64,000 nt of DNA from an uncultured Eubacteriales bacterium (GCA_902773835.1 CACYFZ010000001.1:124001-188000); one strand, 5' to 3'; numbered from the stretch's first letter, positions 8,603 to 18,381 are shown. Numbers and translations: made by a program. Notes: generated by a model from the letters alone, not told the origin.

Positions 8603-10376
8603 TTACATCCTCCGTTAATCTGTTGATTTTCTTGTCGAGTTCTATAAGAGCGGTGGCGATTCTTTCAACTTCTTCCGTATTCCCGAGTTTCTCGGCTACG
8701 GCCAATTCGCTTTGAAGCTCTGTTTTCTCAACTCTGTAATTATTGATAAAATATGCGGCCTTGGTCTGCTTATAAAAAGCTTCGTCATCATGACCGATTT
8801 TTATCGATTTCAGGTATTTTCTGAAGGCAGCTTCATCATCAGGGTCAAGCAACTCGGATATCTCGTTTAAATCTATCCCGAGAGCACCCGGCTTTATATT
8901 GTTGACGAGTGACTCTTCCGCGGATCTTACTTTATCTGCGAGTGCCGTCCGAATGATAATACCGTCTTCGGATAACCTGTTTAAATATCTGTAATCTGTG
9001 CTTGCAAGTAGCAATAAAGCGATTTCAAGCCTCTCGAGGAGACTGTTCTCCTGCTTATAGTCCCTTCGATTGATATTTAAGGGCCTTGAAGGTCTGCTTG
9101 TCTTAGCTCTTGTATTATCCGAATTCACAGCTAAAGAAATGGCGTGTTCGGATATTCCTACTTTTTCGGAGAGCTTCCGTATATACATATCCTGTTCCAC
9201 CGGGCCCAGGCTTCTTAATATAGGTACAACTCTGTCTATGAAATCCAGAACTTGTCTGTCGTCGCTGAGATCGAAATCCTTTGCTGCGAGTCTGATGCGG
9301 TAGTCCGTGGCTGCCGTTGCATTGTCGGCAAGTTTCAAGAACGCGTCTTTGCCGTGCTTTTTTACGAAGTCATCAGGGTCTTTACCGTCGGTGACGTTCA
9401 TAACCCTGGCTTTGCCTCCGGCTCCCTGAATCACGCTAATACCTCTGAGAGCGGCATTAATACCGGCTTGATCCGAATCGTAGGCCAGCACGATATTTTT
9501 GGAATATCTGCATATAAGTCTGGCTTGGTTGTCAGTAAGTGCAGTGCCAAGTGAAGCTGCGACATTCTTAATGCCTGCCTGGTACAGAGATATTAAATCC
9601 ATATATCCTTCTACCATTATGGCTCTGTCAGCATCACTTATTTCACGTCTTGTCAGATTGAGCCCGAACAAGTTGTTTTTCTTAAGAAAAATACTGCTTT
9701 CCGGAGAGTTCAGGTACTTGGGCATTGCGTCTCCTATTGCTCTGCCGCCGAAGCCGATTACCTTATCATTGCTGTTTATAATCGGAAAAATTACCCTGTC
9801 TCTGAACTTGTCATAAAGACCGTTCTTCCCCTGACTTGAAAGACCGAGCATCAATAAATCGTCATCGCTTATGCCCTGAGATCTGAGGTAATCAGTAAGG
9901 GCTGTCCCGTCCGGAGGCGCATATCCGAGTCCGAAAGCCGTAATGGTCTCTTTTTTCAGACCTCTGGAGCTAAGATATGAAATGCCCTTATTAGGGATCT
10001 TTCCCAAGCAATTATAGAAAAACCTCGCAGCCTTAGCGTTTATGGCATGGTATTTATCATAATCAATCTTCGGGCCTCTGCTTCCCCACTCAGGTTTCTT
10101 TATGCCGTATTCTCCGCATATCTTGTCAACAGCATCCATAAACGGAAGCTTGTAATAATCCATGACGAAACGAAAGACATCACCCTTGCGTCCGCAGCCA
10201 AAGCAGTTGAAGTATTGTCCCTGCTCATTTACCGAAAATGAAGGAGTCTTTTCATTATGAAACGGGCATAAACCCTTATAACTCGAGCCGGCTTTTTTGA
10301 GATTGACCTCTCTGCCTATAACATCGACAATATTTACCTGTTGTTTTATGTCAACGATTGAATTATCAAATGCCAT
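8595..10376 (-). CDS. dnaG: DNA primase
   Basis: A 593-residue replication primase that makes RNA primers at the fork. The N-terminal zinc-binding module is intact (C37 and H40 in CPFHNEKT, C58 and C61 in CFGCG). The TOPRIM catalytic core follows, with [13 protein letters not shown] (about 256-268) and LAYDSDQAG carrying the metal-binding acidic residues. The C-terminal part (about 440-593) is the helical DnaB-helicase-binding region, less conserved. The ATG at 10374-10376 lies three bases behind the dgt stop, and the gene's 3' end overlaps rpoD by 8 bases. Confidence 0.97.
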   Translation of the reverse strand: MAFDNSIVDIKQQVNIVDVIGREVNLKKAGSSYKGLCPFHNEKTPSFSVNEQGQYFNCFGCGRKGDVFRFVMDYYKLPFMDAVDKICGEYGIKKPEWGSRGPKIDYDKYHAINAKAARFFYNCLGKIPNKGISYLSSRGLKKETITAFGLGYAPPDGTALTDYLRSQGISDDDLLMLGLSSQGKNGLYDKFRDRVIFPIINSNDKVIGFGGRAIGDAMPKYLNSPESSIFLKKNNLFGLNLTRREISDADRAIMVEGYMDLISLYQAGIKNVAASLGTALTDNQARLICRYSKNIVLAYDSDQAGINAALRGISVIQGAGGKARVMNVTDGKDPDDFVKKHGKDAFLKLADNATAATDYRIRLAAKDFDLSDDRQVLDFIDRVVPILRSLGPVEQDMYIRKLSEKVGISEHAISLAVNSDNTRAKTSRPSRPLNINRRDYKQENSLLERLEIALLLLASTDYRYLNRLSEDGIIIRTALADKVRSAEESLVNNIKPGALGIDLNEISELLDPDDEAAFRKYLKSIKIGHDDEAFYKQTKAAYFINNYRVEKTELQSELAVAEKLGNTEEVERIATALIELDKKINRLTEDVNG

Positions 10377-10379
10377 TTA

Positions 10380-11396
10380 TCAGAGCTGCCTCCAACTTTT
10401 AGGAACGAATAAATCGTCATATTTATTAAGGGCATATCTGTCAGTCATGCCGGAAATAAGGTCTTTAACCGCCATGTGAATACCCTCTTCTTTTTCTATC
10501 TCTTTGTATATACCCGGCATCTCTTCCGGATGTTCTAAATAGTATTTATACAGTGAAGTCAGGATGAGTTCTACCTTACTGAGATCGGAAGTATTCCTTA
10601 CATCCTGAGAATTATAAACATAGGAAAACATGAAAGATCTCATATTGCTGAGTGAAAACGCGTAGTTTTTGGATAAACTTATAAAATCTTTACCTTCACT
10701 GTTCTTACAAAGGTCTACTATCAGATTATTTATTCTTTGGCTGTGGGTGCTTCCGAGCAAATCAATTTCTGCTTTAGGAAGATCATCCTCACTTATGACT
10801 CCGCTTCTTATAGCATCGTCTATATCGTGATTGACATATGCTATCCGGTCACAAATCTTCACTATCTGACCTTCCAAAGTAAAAGGAATGCTGGAGCCTC
10901 TGTGATTTAAAATCCCGTCTCTTACCTCATGTGTAAGATTTAATCCTCTTCTCCTCGGTGTCTCCTCAATAACATCAACTGTTCTCAGGCTCTGCTGATT
11001 GTGGGTAAAACCGCCGGGATGTATCTTATTGAGCACTGCCTCTCCGACATGGCCGAACGGTGTATGTCCGAGGTCATGCCCAAGGGCTATTGCTTCCGTA
11101 AGGTCTTCGTTATATCCGAGTATTCTTGCAACAGTCCTTGAAACTTGGGCAACTTCCAGTGTATGAGTAAGCCTGGTTCTGTAATGATCTCCTTCAGGGG
11201 CGAGGAATACCTGAGTCTTGTGAATCAGTCTCCTGAATGCTTTAGAGTGGACTATTCTGTCTCTGTCTCTTTGAAAAGCGGTTCTGTATTCGCAAGCTTC
11301 TTCATCGTAAACACGTCCTCTTGAATCAGCGGACTTGCATGCCAGCGGTGAGAGTATCTCATATTCTCTTCTTTCAATATCCTCTCGTGTATTCAT
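10380..11396 (-). CDS. dgt: Deoxyguanosinetriphosphate triphosphohydrolase-like HD protein
   Basis: A 338-residue HD-superfamily enzyme of the Dgt type, which splits dNTPs (classically dGTP) into the deoxynucleoside and triphosphate. The metal-binding set is visible: H in RTRLTHTLEVAQVSRT, then the HD pair in ALGHDLGHTPFGHVGE, and D in ICDRIAYVNHDIDDAI. The N-terminus has the family RVYDEEACEYRTAFQRDRDR and HSKAFRRLIHKTQVF segments. Length fits the shorter bacterial branch. It lies in front of dnaG and rpoD, a layout common in Clostridia that ties dNTP balance to replication. The exact nucleotide preference cannot be read from sequence. Confidence 0.93.
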   Translation of the reverse strand: MNTREDIERREYEILSPLACKSADSRGRVYDEEACEYRTAFQRDRDRIVHSKAFRRLIHKTQVFLAPEGDHYRTRLTHTLEVAQVSRTVARILGYNEDLTEAIALGHDLGHTPFGHVGEAVLNKIHPGGFTHNQQSLRTVDVIEETPRRRGLNLTHEVRDGILNHRGSSIPFTLEGQIVKICDRIAYVNHDIDDAIRSGVISEDDLPKAEIDLLGSTHSQRINNLIVDLCKNSEGKDFISLSKNYAFSLSNMRSFMFSYVYNSQDVRNTSDLSKVELILTSLYKYYLEHPEEMPGIYKEIEKEEGIHMAVKDLISGMTDRYALNKYDDLFVPKSWRQL

Positions 11397-11407
11397 AGAA
11401 CCGTAAT

Positions 11408-11914
11408 TTACATAATATCCTTAATTCTGACTTCGTATGCATCGGGGCCGCTTGTTATGGCCTTTCCGAAATCAATGCTTATATCTTCTCCGAGGAGTTT
11501 AGCTGCCAAAAGTTCATATCTGGCATCCCTTACGCTGAGTTCCTCACCGTTACGCTCGTTAACGGCATTGTGATCTATGCAATACCATCTTCTGAATTTG
11601 TATATCTCAGTAGCCAGATGAGATGCTGCCTCATCAGACATTTCCGTATCTGCGGCATTGGAGATATTGTTTTTTAATGTTTCAAGAATAATGCTGAGTT
11701 CCGTTTCTTCATCAGGTATATTGGACGAAAAACTGTCGAAAAAATGTTGAATATGCTCTGATAATAGAGACTGATCTGCAGAAATCAGGAGTTCTTTTAT
11801 CAGATCTTCTTCAATATGCTCATCTTCTTCGATCAAAGCTTCAAAGTTTTCATAAAATTTGAACTCTTCGGGACTGTCTATATCCAGTTTTTCAAATAAT
11901 CTTTCTCTGTCCAT
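11408..11914 (-). CDS. Unknown acidic protein upstream of dgt
   Basis: A 168-residue protein not recognised as any family. It is strongly acidic and predicted mainly alpha-helical, with no signal peptide or membrane segment. One cysteine is visible (in RRWYCIDHNAVNERNGEEL), and the C-terminal third (RDARYELLAAKLLGEDISID) is the least low-complexity part. No convincing Shine-Dalgarno sequence precedes the ATG at 11912-11914. It is the first gene behind a minus-strand promoter and ends 11 bases before dgt, so it probably belongs to the dgt-dnaG-rpoD operon. Reality as a gene is supported by the fit between promoter and dgt start and by a full-length open frame. Function is unknown. Confidence 0.7.
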   Translation of the reverse strand: MDRERLFEKLDIDSPEEFKFYENFEALIEEDEHIEEDLIKELLISADQSLLSEHIQHFFDSFSSNIPDEETELSIILETLKNNISNAADTEMSDEAASHLATEIYKFRRWYCIDHNAVNERNGEELSVRDARYELLAAKLLGEDISIDFGKAITSGPDAYEVRIKDIM

Positions 11915-11941
11915 TAATTCGTAAAAATATTGTACCTGTGT

Positions 11942-11947
11942 TATAAT
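11942..11947 (+). promoter_or_regulatory. Extended -10 promoter for nadK
   Basis: TGTTATAAT (TG at 11939-11940, TATAAT at 11942-11947) on the plus strand, 56 bases before nadK. There is no good -35 box, so it is read as an extended -10 promoter. It lies within the transcribed leader of the divergent minus-strand operon. Confidence 0.5.
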
Positions 11948-11958
11948 TCCGAGTGAAT

Positions 11959-11987
11959 ATTATAGCATACAGACCGTAAAAATTGAA
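11959..11987 (-). promoter_or_regulatory. Promoter of the dgt-dnaG-rpoD operon
   Basis: On the minus strand TTCAAT (11982-11987), a 17-base spacer ending in TGC and TATAAT (11959-11964). It is back to back with the plus-strand nadK promoter: the two -10 boxes are only 11 bases apart, so the two transcripts' start regions overlap and should compete for polymerase. Confidence 0.6.
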
Positions 11988-12002
11988 CACTGAGAGGACA
12001 TT

Positions 12003-12806
12003 ATGTCATTTAAAACCTTTGTATTTTGCAACAGAAAAAACACATCGATAGCAGCACATGAGAGTCTCAAAGAAATACTTAAAAATCGAGGACATGAAGT
12101 TTTAGATGAATACAGTGAAGATGCCACCCTTCTTGTTTGTATAGGCGGAGACGGAACCTTCCTGTCTTTTGTACATAAATGCAACTTCCCTTCCGCACCT
12201 ATCTTGGGAATCAACACGGGACATCTCGGTTTTTTTCAGGAGTTCTCTGCCAGAGACTTAGAAAAATCAATAGAAGACATTGAAAACGGAAATTACACAA
12301 TCCAAAAGATTAAACCGGTCTCTGCCAAACTGTTTACCAGAGACCGCGATTTTATCAGAGTTGGAGTAAATGAGATTGTTGTAAGAGGAACATACTCTCA
12401 CAGTTCTCATTTCTCAGTATACATTGATGAAACAAAAATACAGGATTTCTCGGGAGACGGTATTTTGGTTTCTACAGCTGTCGGATCTACTGCGTATAAC
12501 TACTCACTAGGAGGTTCTCTGGTATCACCGGATATGGACGTTCATCAGCTTACACCTATTGCGCCTATGAACACCAATGCATACAGATGCTTCAGATCCA
12601 GCATACTTGTACCTGCTTCCGATGTAATTACCATCAGAGGTAACGGGCGCAGTACGGGAGGTACTATTCTTCTTTCCTTTGACGGCAGAACCCACGAGTT
12701 CAACAATGTATCACATATTGAAATCAAGCAGGATGAGAATGAGGTTCACCTCATCAGACAGAAATCTTACGACTACTGGGATAAGTTAAGCACCAAATTG
12801 CTTTAA
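12003..12806 (+). CDS. nadK: NAD kinase
   Basis: A 267-residue ATP-NAD kinase that makes NADP+ from NAD+. The diagnostic motif GGDGT is at residues 48-52 (with the catalytic Asp), followed by NTGHLGFFQE and, in the C-terminal beta-sandwich domain, GDGILVSTAVGSTAYNYSLGG, which contacts NAD. Length matches the short Firmicute form. A GAGAGGAC ribosome binding site stands 4-5 bases before the ATG. It begins a two-gene plus-strand operon with the pseudouridine synthase 12 bases downstream. In other Firmicutes nadK is also often next to rluA-type genes. Confidence 0.95.
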   Translation: MSFKTFVFCNRKNTSIAAHESLKEILKNRGHEVLDEYSEDATLLVCIGGDGTFLSFVHKCNFPSAPILGINTGHLGFFQEFSARDLEKSIEDIENGNYTIQKIKPVSAKLFTRDRDFIRVGVNEIVVRGTYSHSSHFSVYIDETKIQDFSGDGILVSTAVGSTAYNYSLGGSLVSPDMDVHQLTPIAPMNTNAYRCFRSSILVPASDVITIRGNGRSTGGTILLSFDGRTHEFNNVSHIEIKQDENEVHLIRQKSYDYWDKLSTKLL

Positions 12807-12818
12807 TGATAATCAAGC

Positions 12819-13775
12819 ATGCCGAAGTATGAACACACAGTAACAAGTGAAGAATACGGACAAACCATAAATCAGATACTACGAGCTAATTATAAGTTCT
12901 CGGCGCGGTTTAAGACCAAGATGAAGTATCAGTCATTGGTAGACTTGAACGGAACACCGACTAAGGGATACATAAAACCTGAAGTCGGTGATATTATTGC
13001 TGTCCGCCTTCCTGATGAGAAGAGCGATTTCACCCCCGAAGACATTCCGATCGACATCATTTATGAAGATGACGATCTCATAATAATAAACAAGCAGCCG
13101 GGCATTATAGTCCACCCCACTAAGGGCCATCCTGAGCACACGATTGCCAACGCAGTTATGAAATACATGCTGGATAAAGGCGATTCATATAAAATCAGAT
13201 TTGCCAACAGAATAGATATGGATACATCCGGCATAATTATCGTTGCCAAGAACGCAAATGCTCAAAACGAACTTTCTTCACAGATGAGAAAAGGAACGGT
13301 TGTGAAGAAATACATTTCTTTAGTTGAAGGTGAAGTAAATGCGGAAAATATTGATGCTAAGGATGGCATAGAAGCTGTTAATCCTTATCATTTCAAACTC
13401 AGTCTCCCTATCGGTCGCCCGGATTCTGTATCTATAAGACGCTGCTATATGCCTGTCGAAGAAGGCGGCAAGGACGCCTTATCAGAATTTGAAGTCATCG
13501 ACTACTGTGAATATGAGAATCACGATACTCATACTCTGCTTCAGGTAAACCTTCATACGGGACGAACTCATCAAATCAGAGTTCATCTCTCTCACATCGG
13601 ACATCCTATAGCTGGGGATTTTCTGTACGGAGGCCGTACAGACCTGATAGACCGACAGGCTCTACACGCCTACTACATTGAATTCAATCACCCCCACACA
13701 GGCGAGCGAATGTACTTCAAAGCTCCTATTCCGGATGACATTCTGAAAGCTCTCGGAATGTACTTAAAGAAATAA
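12819..13775 (+). CDS. RluA-family rRNA/tRNA pseudouridine synthase
   Basis: A 318-residue enzyme with an S4-like N-terminal RNA-binding part (about 1-70) and an RluA/RluD catalytic domain. The catalytic aspartate is D133 in NRIDMDTSG, the family's HRLDxxTSG motif with the leading His replaced by Asn, a change often seen in Clostridia homologues. Other family blocks are INKQPGIIVHPTKGH and LHTGRTHQIRVHLSHIGHPI near the C-terminus. It converts uridine to pseudouridine in structured RNA; the site (rRNA or tRNA) cannot be told from sequence. It follows nadK by 12 bases and is ended by a strong terminator. Confidence 0.9.
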   Translation: MPKYEHTVTSEEYGQTINQILRANYKFSARFKTKMKYQSLVDLNGTPTKGYIKPEVGDIIAVRLPDEKSDFTPEDIPIDIIYEDDDLIIINKQPGIIVHPTKGHPEHTIANAVMKYMLDKGDSYKIRFANRIDMDTSGIIIVAKNANAQNELSSQMRKGTVVKKYISLVEGEVNAENIDAKDGIEAVNPYHFKLSLPIGRPDSVSIRRCYMPVEEGGKDALSEFEVIDYCEYENHDTHTLLQVNLHTGRTHQIRVHLSHIGHPIAGDFLYGGRTDLIDRQALHAYYIEFNHPHTGERMYFKAPIPDDILKALGMYLKK

Positions 13776-13807
13776 CCGTCACTGTATCAGTGACGGTCAC
13801 TTTTTTT
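13776..13807 (+). terminator. Rho-independent terminator of the nadK operon
   Basis: A perfect 9-bp stem CCGTCACTG / CAGTGACGG with a TAT loop, starting right after the stop codon, followed closely by TTTTTTT (13801-13807). It separates the plus-strand operon from convergent pheT, whose stop codon lies just beyond. Confidence 0.9.
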
Positions 13808-16226
13808 AGCGGAGTTCAGCGCCCACTTTCTTCTGAAGGACGTTGATGATGGCTCCCATTTTTTTCTCAATCTGCTTTGATGTCATTGTAGAATCATCAT
13901 TTCCGATCTTATAACTGAACATGACGGACTTCTTTCCTTCCGGAATCTGTTTTCCGCGATATTCTTCTACGAAGTGAATCTCTTTAACCATCTTGTCAAC
14001 AGAACCTTGGATATCAGCCCATTTAACGGACTCATCAACGAGAATCGACATATCCTGCTCTACCAACGGGTATTGTGGCAGATGTTTGAACTCGTTGGTT
14101 CTTGAAGGATACGGTGTCAGTTTATCCGTATCAATTTCAAATGCTGCTGCACTGAGATTCTTAACTCCGGCATCGGAAAGAGCCGCTACGGACAGAAGAC
14201 CGATGGAGCCGACAATATCTTTACCTTTCATAACATTTAGCCAGACTTTCTCGTCAGCCCATGCAGGTTTGATCTCCTGAGCAAAGCTGATCGGCTCACA
14301 GTGGCAATAATCTGCCATGTTTTCTACAGCACCTTTGACTCTGTAGAACAGATGAGCTGCCTCACGGCCGGCGCATGCTCCGGATAGATAATTTTTATGT
14401 ACAGGCAGAGTTTCTTCCTCTGTTGAAGGATGATACTCTCCGGGCTGAAATGCCTGAGCTGATTCAAATATATCGAAGCTATCGAAGTATCTTTCGTTTC
14501 CTACTATTGCATTCAGAAGTCCGGGTATAAGAGAGGATCTAAGCATACCCTGCTCAGGTGACGGAGGAGTTGCCAGTTTAATTGTCTCATCATCCTTAAT
14601 ACCTGCAGCGCGGATATATTTTTCATCCACCCAAGGATAAGTAAATATCTCATTGAATCCGCATCTGAATGCGAGGTACTCTTTAAGCTTACGGGTGAGA
14701 TCTTCCTTTACTTGATTTACGGAACTTTCGAATCTTACTTTGAGAGGCTGCTTCTTGAAGTACTCATATCCTATTATTCTGGCGATATCACCGAGGATAT
14801 CATCGTGAATGGATACATCACCCGTAGATCTCCATGTAGGAGCCTTGCAGTGATATACACCATTAGAAAATTCTACTTCATATCCGAGTCTTTCAAGAAT
14901 ATCCAATATCTCTTTCTTCTCGATATATTCGCCGAGTCTTCTGTCGAGGAATTCCTGTGAAATATCGATAGCGGCCTTTTCAGTATGAATAGGATAAACA
15001 TCATTAAATGCTGATATCTTACATTCCGGATAGATTTCTTTGAAAAGCTCTAAAGCGAGAGCTACACCCTGTTCTACCCTCTGGGTATCTATGCCCTTAT
15101 CATATCTCTGAGCAGAGTCAGTCTTCTCGTCGAATTTTCTTTCGGTGCGTCTGATTCCCGGAGCCGAGAAATTTGCAACCTCAAGTAATACGGATTTCGT
15201 ATCATCGAGAATAGAATCTTTCTTTCCGCCCTTAATACCGGCAAGTCCGACAGGACCTGTAGTATCACAGATTACGAGATCGGTATCATCAAGATCGAGA
15301 TCGTTTTCGTCAAGCAAGAGAAGCTTTTCCCCTTTCTTGGCATATCTTACGATTATCTTGTCTCCGTCTACATGAGTGCTGTCGAATGCATGTGTAGGCT
15401 GTCCTACGGCCAGCATAACGAAGTTTGTAATATCTACAATAGCATTAATAGGCCTCATACCTGCATTGGTGATGAGAGTCTTCATCCATGACGGTGACTC
15501 TTTAACACTGAGGTTCTCTATGAGTGTACCCGTATATCTCGGGCAAGCCTCAGGGGCATCTATCTGAACTGCATATTCAGGAAGTCTTTTAGGAAGCTCA
15601 GAAGACAGTTCTTTCAACGGAATCTTATAAATAGTAGCCAATTCTCTTGCAACACCGTAGTGACCCCATAAATCAGGCCTGTTGGAAAGAGATTTGTTAT
15701 CTACTTCAAGAATCACATCATCGAGACCCATTACTTCGGCCACACACTGACCTACTTCGCAGTCAATTCCGAGCTCTGTGAAGTCTACGATTTCTTTTTC
15801 GTCTTTAGGAACGATAACATCACCAAGGTAAACCTCTTCCGCACCGCAAATCATGCCGTATGAAGGTTCTCCGCGGAGCTTGGACTCCTTAATCAGAACG
15901 GGTTCTCCCTCTCCGTGCCATACAACTTCGGCACCAGGTTTGGATACGCAGACTTTATGGCCTGCTGTGAGATTGGAACCTCCGCATACGATTTGTTTGA
16001 GCTCTCCCTCGCCTACGTCTGTCATACAAATGCGAAGTGCGTCTGCATTAGGATGTGCCTTTACCTCTTTTATCTCTCCAACGACTATATCGTGGAATTT
16101 ATCTGCTGTCTTTATTACTTCTTCAACCTCTACGGTTCTCATAGTGAGGTCGTAAGCTATCTGATCATATGTAAGGTCTTTCGGAAGATCTATATATCTT
16201 TCCAGGAATTTCATTGAAATATTCAT
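13806..16226 (-). CDS. pheT: Phenylalanine-tRNA ligase beta subunit
   Basis: An 806-residue beta subunit of the alpha2-beta2 PheRS. N-terminal EMAP-type tRNA-binding OB fold (about 40-155; VVGEIKEVKAHPNADALRIC), the B3/B4 editing domain (about 210-390, with GMRPINAIVDITNFVMLAVGQP), B5 (about 400-475), the catalytic-like core (about 480-690) and a C-terminal FDX-ACB anticodon-binding domain (about 710-806, HLPQYPLVEQDMSILVD). Length is typical. It lies 14 bases behind pheS with the usual gene order. I looked for a T-box leader ahead of pheST and found none. Confidence 0.97.
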   Translation of the reverse strand: MNISMKFLERYIDLPKDLTYDQIAYDLTMRTVEVEEVIKTADKFHDIVVGEIKEVKAHPNADALRICMTDVGEGELKQIVCGGSNLTAGHKVCVSKPGAEVVWHGEGEPVLIKESKLRGEPSYGMICGAEEVYLGDVIVPKDEKEIVDFTELGIDCEVGQCVAEVMGLDDVILEVDNKSLSNRPDLWGHYGVARELATIYKIPLKELSSELPKRLPEYAVQIDAPEACPRYTGTLIENLSVKESPSWMKTLITNAGMRPINAIVDITNFVMLAVGQPTHAFDSTHVDGDKIIVRYAKKGEKLLLLDENDLDLDDTDLVICDTTGPVGLAGIKGGKKDSILDDTKSVLLEVANFSAPGIRRTERKFDEKTDSAQRYDKGIDTQRVEQGVALALELFKEIYPECKISAFNDVYPIHTEKAAIDISQEFLDRRLGEYIEKKEILDILERLGYEVEFSNGVYHCKAPTWRSTGDVSIHDDILGDIARIIGYEYFKKQPLKVRFESSVNQVKEDLTRKLKEYLAFRCGFNEIFTYPWVDEKYIRAAGIKDDETIKLATPPSPEQGMLRSSLIPGLLNAIVGNERYFDSFDIFESAQAFQPGEYHPSTEEETLPVHKNYLSGACAGREAAHLFYRVKGAVENMADYCHCEPISFAQEIKPAWADEKVWLNVMKGKDIVGSIGLLSVAALSDAGVKNLSAAAFEIDTDKLTPYPSRTNEFKHLPQYPLVEQDMSILVDESVKWADIQGSVDKMVKEIHFVEEYRGKQIPEGKKSVMFSYKIGNDDSTMTSKQIEKKMGAIINVLQKKVGAELR

Positions 16227-16240
16227 ATTACGCCTCCTTT

Positions 16241-17278
16241 CTATTTGAACTGCTTAAGGAATCTGAGATCTGCACTGTGGAAGAGTCTTACGTCATCTAC
16301 TCCGTAGCGCATCATTACGAGTCTGTCAAGACCGATATTAGTATAGAATCCGGTCCATTCATCAGGATCAAGATTTGCGGCTCTGAGTACGTTCGGATGA
16401 ATAACACCACCCGGCATTACCTCAATCCAACCTGCCTGGTTACAAGCCTTGCAGCCCTTTCCTCCGCAAAGAAGACATTCCATATCTATCTCATAACCCG
16501 GCTCTGTGAACGGGAAGAAACCTTCTCTCATTCTTACGTTAACCTTACGACCGAAAACCTTCTCCAGAATAGTTTCGATCATTACACGTCCCGAGCTGAA
16601 TGAAACATCTTTATCAACGATAAGTGCTTCATATTGGAAAAACGCTCTTTCGTGTCTTGCATCCGTTGTCTCGTTTCTGTATACCCTGCCCGGATAAACG
16701 AATCTGGCAGGAGCCCCTACCTTGAGAAGCTTTCTTACGGAACCGCCTGTCAGATGCGGCCTCAGGCAAAGCCTTTCATTACCGTTCTTATCTTCCGTAC
16801 CTTCAAGCCAATAAGTATCCATTGATGCTCTGGCCGGATGGTCTGCTGCAAAATTAAGATTATCAAAGGCAAACTTCTCGCTGGATATATCATCCTCGCT
16901 GTAAATCTCAAATCCCAGAGATCTGAAAGCGTCATTTAAGTCGTAGCACATCTGAGTGATAGGATGCAGTGCTCCCGAAGTAACACCGAAGCCCGGTATC
17001 GTCAGATCCACCTCTCCTTTTACGGCAGAGGCCGTTGCAACGAGCTCCTTTTCTCTTTCCTGTATTTTCTCAGCGAAGAGGTTCTTTATTTCGTTGGCCT
17101 TCATTCCGACGGATTTCCTCATATCAGGCTCAAGACCGCCTAGGCTTTTCAGAACCTCCTGCAGTGCGCTTTTCTTTCCTGTCAGCTCTTTCCTGATTGC
17201 TTCAAGCTGACTTACATCTTCAGCCGATGCTATGCTTTCGAATCCTTTTTCATGGATATCTTTCAGCTTATCTAACAT
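16241..17278 (-). CDS. pheS: Phenylalanine-tRNA ligase alpha subunit
   Basis: A 345-residue catalytic alpha subunit of PheRS. An N-terminal coiled-coil arm (about 1-90) is followed by the class II core: motif 2 around FVYPGRVYRNETTDARHERAF, the HPITQMCYDLNDAFRSLGF segment and motif 3 around TNIGLDRLVMMRYGVDDVR. A four-cysteine patch (LLCGGKGCKACNQAGW, about 276-291) is in the position where many PheS have related cysteines. The start overlaps the end of the butyrate kinase gene by 7 bases, so pheST expression appears tied to that gene. Confidence 0.97.
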   Translation of the reverse strand: MLDKLKDIHEKGFESIASAEDVSQLEAIRKELTGKKSALQEVLKSLGGLEPDMRKSVGMKANEIKNLFAEKIQEREKELVATASAVKGEVDLTIPGFGVTSGALHPITQMCYDLNDAFRSLGFEIYSEDDISSEKFAFDNLNFAADHPARASMDTYWLEGTEDKNGNERLCLRPHLTGGSVRKLLKVGAPARFVYPGRVYRNETTDARHERAFFQYEALIVDKDVSFSSGRVMIETILEKVFGRKVNVRMREGFFPFTEPGYEIDMECLLCGGKGCKACNQAGWIEVMPGGVIHPNVLRAANLDPDEWTGFYTNIGLDRLVMMRYGVDDVRLFHSADLRFLKQFK

Positions 17279-18381
17279 CTGTTTCCTCCTTTACCCGTAT
17301 ATATCTTAGCTTCTTCTTTACCTCGAAGCACTCTTAACGCTCCTGCACACATAGCTTCCTGCTCGACCTCATTTTCATATACATATATAGGTGCTATCCA
17401 ACTTGTATACTCTTTTATATAATCGAGCAGGTACGTAAATCGTGTATATCTTCCGGTTATCAATATGGCATCAACATTACCTTTAAGTACCGTAGCCATC
17501 GAACCGATGTATTTTACAATGTTGTAACAAAGGGCTTCCCATACCAGCTTTGCTTCCGGATCACCTTCCTGAACTCTTTTGTATATCTCATCTGCGTCGG
17601 AAGTCCCGAAGTGTGAAACAAATCCTCCGGTTCCCGTGCAAAGATGCCTCATTTGTGCGATAGTCTGATCTTCGCTGTGGCCTTCGAAGTAGTCCAGAAC
17701 CTCCATTAGCGGCAAAGATCCGGTTCTTGTCGCAGTAAAGGGTCCTTCCCCTCCTGCACCCTGATTGCAGTCAATTTGTCTGCCGTTATCGTGTGCTGCT
17801 ATGGTTATTCCGCCGTCGATATGACAAACAACCATCTTTGTATTCTTATAATCGAGACCGTGAAGTTTGCAATGCTTCATGGCTGTCCCTCTTAAGTTGA
17901 GTGCGTGGGACTCAGCTTTTCTTTGAATCTCCTTTACTCCGGTAATCCTTGCAACGTCAGTGTATTCATCAACACAGATTGGATCTACCATGAATAATCT
18001 TCCGCCGTATTTCTTCTGCAGTTCATATGCCAGCTGAACTCCGAGAACAGAAGGATGTATGGTGCCGCCGACATTTTCTCTGATGTCACTTAGTAAAATC
18101 TCATTTACCTCATAGGTACCTGATGATACAGGGTGGCAACCTCCTCCTCTTCCGACAAAAGCATCTGTCCCTCTCAAATCAAGATGGTTGCTTTCTATAA
18201 GTTGATTAATTACATCCAATCTGTATTCCATTTGATCATTGACATCACTAAATGCATTAAGGACGTCTGCGTTATGGCTGACTGACTCTTCAAAGAGTTT
18301 TTTATCATCAGAAAACAGAGCCACTTTGGTGGAAGTAGATCCCGGATTAATAACAAATACTTTGAATTCTTTATGTTCCAT
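17272..18381 (-). CDS. buk: Butyrate kinase
   Basis: A 369-residue ASKHA acyl kinase. It converts butyryl phosphate plus ADP to butyrate plus ATP, the last step of the phosphotransbutyrylase route; related enzymes use branched-chain acyl phosphates. Visible signatures are the N-terminal phosphate-binding loop INPGSTSTKVALF, the DAFVGRGGG segment, HPSVLGVQLAYELQKK, KHCKLHGLDYKNTKMVVCHIDGG-type core strands, and DAILITGRYTRF near the C-terminus. No phosphate butyryltransferase (ptb) gene is beside it, which is unusual for buk. Its 3' end overlaps pheS by 7 bases; a hairpin-type terminator separates it from the pyrophosphatase-like gene upstream. Confidence 0.93.
   Translation of the reverse strand: MEHKEFKVFVINPGSTSTKVALFSDDKKLFEESVSHNADVLNAFSDVNDQMEYRLDVINQLIESNHLDLRGTDAFVGRGGGCHPVSSGTYEVNEILLSDIRENVGGTIHPSVLGVQLAYELQKKYGGRLFMVDPICVDEYTDVARITGVKEIQRKAESHALNLRGTAMKHCKLHGLDYKNTKMVVCHIDGGITIAAHDNGRQIDCNQGAGGEGPFTATRTGSLPLMEVLDYFEGHSEDQTIAQMRHLCTGTGGFVSHFGTSDADEIYKRVQEGDPEAKLVWEALCYNIVKYIGSMATVLKGNVDAILITGRYTRFTYLLDYIKEYTSWIAPIYVYENEVEQEAMCAGALRVLRGKEEAKIYTGKGGNRC

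Noticed and set aside
12819..13775. Broken active site in the RluA-type enzyme (His to Asn in HRLD)
   Set aside because: The catalytic Asp (D133) and TSG are intact, and NRLD/NRID forms are common in active Firmicute homologues.
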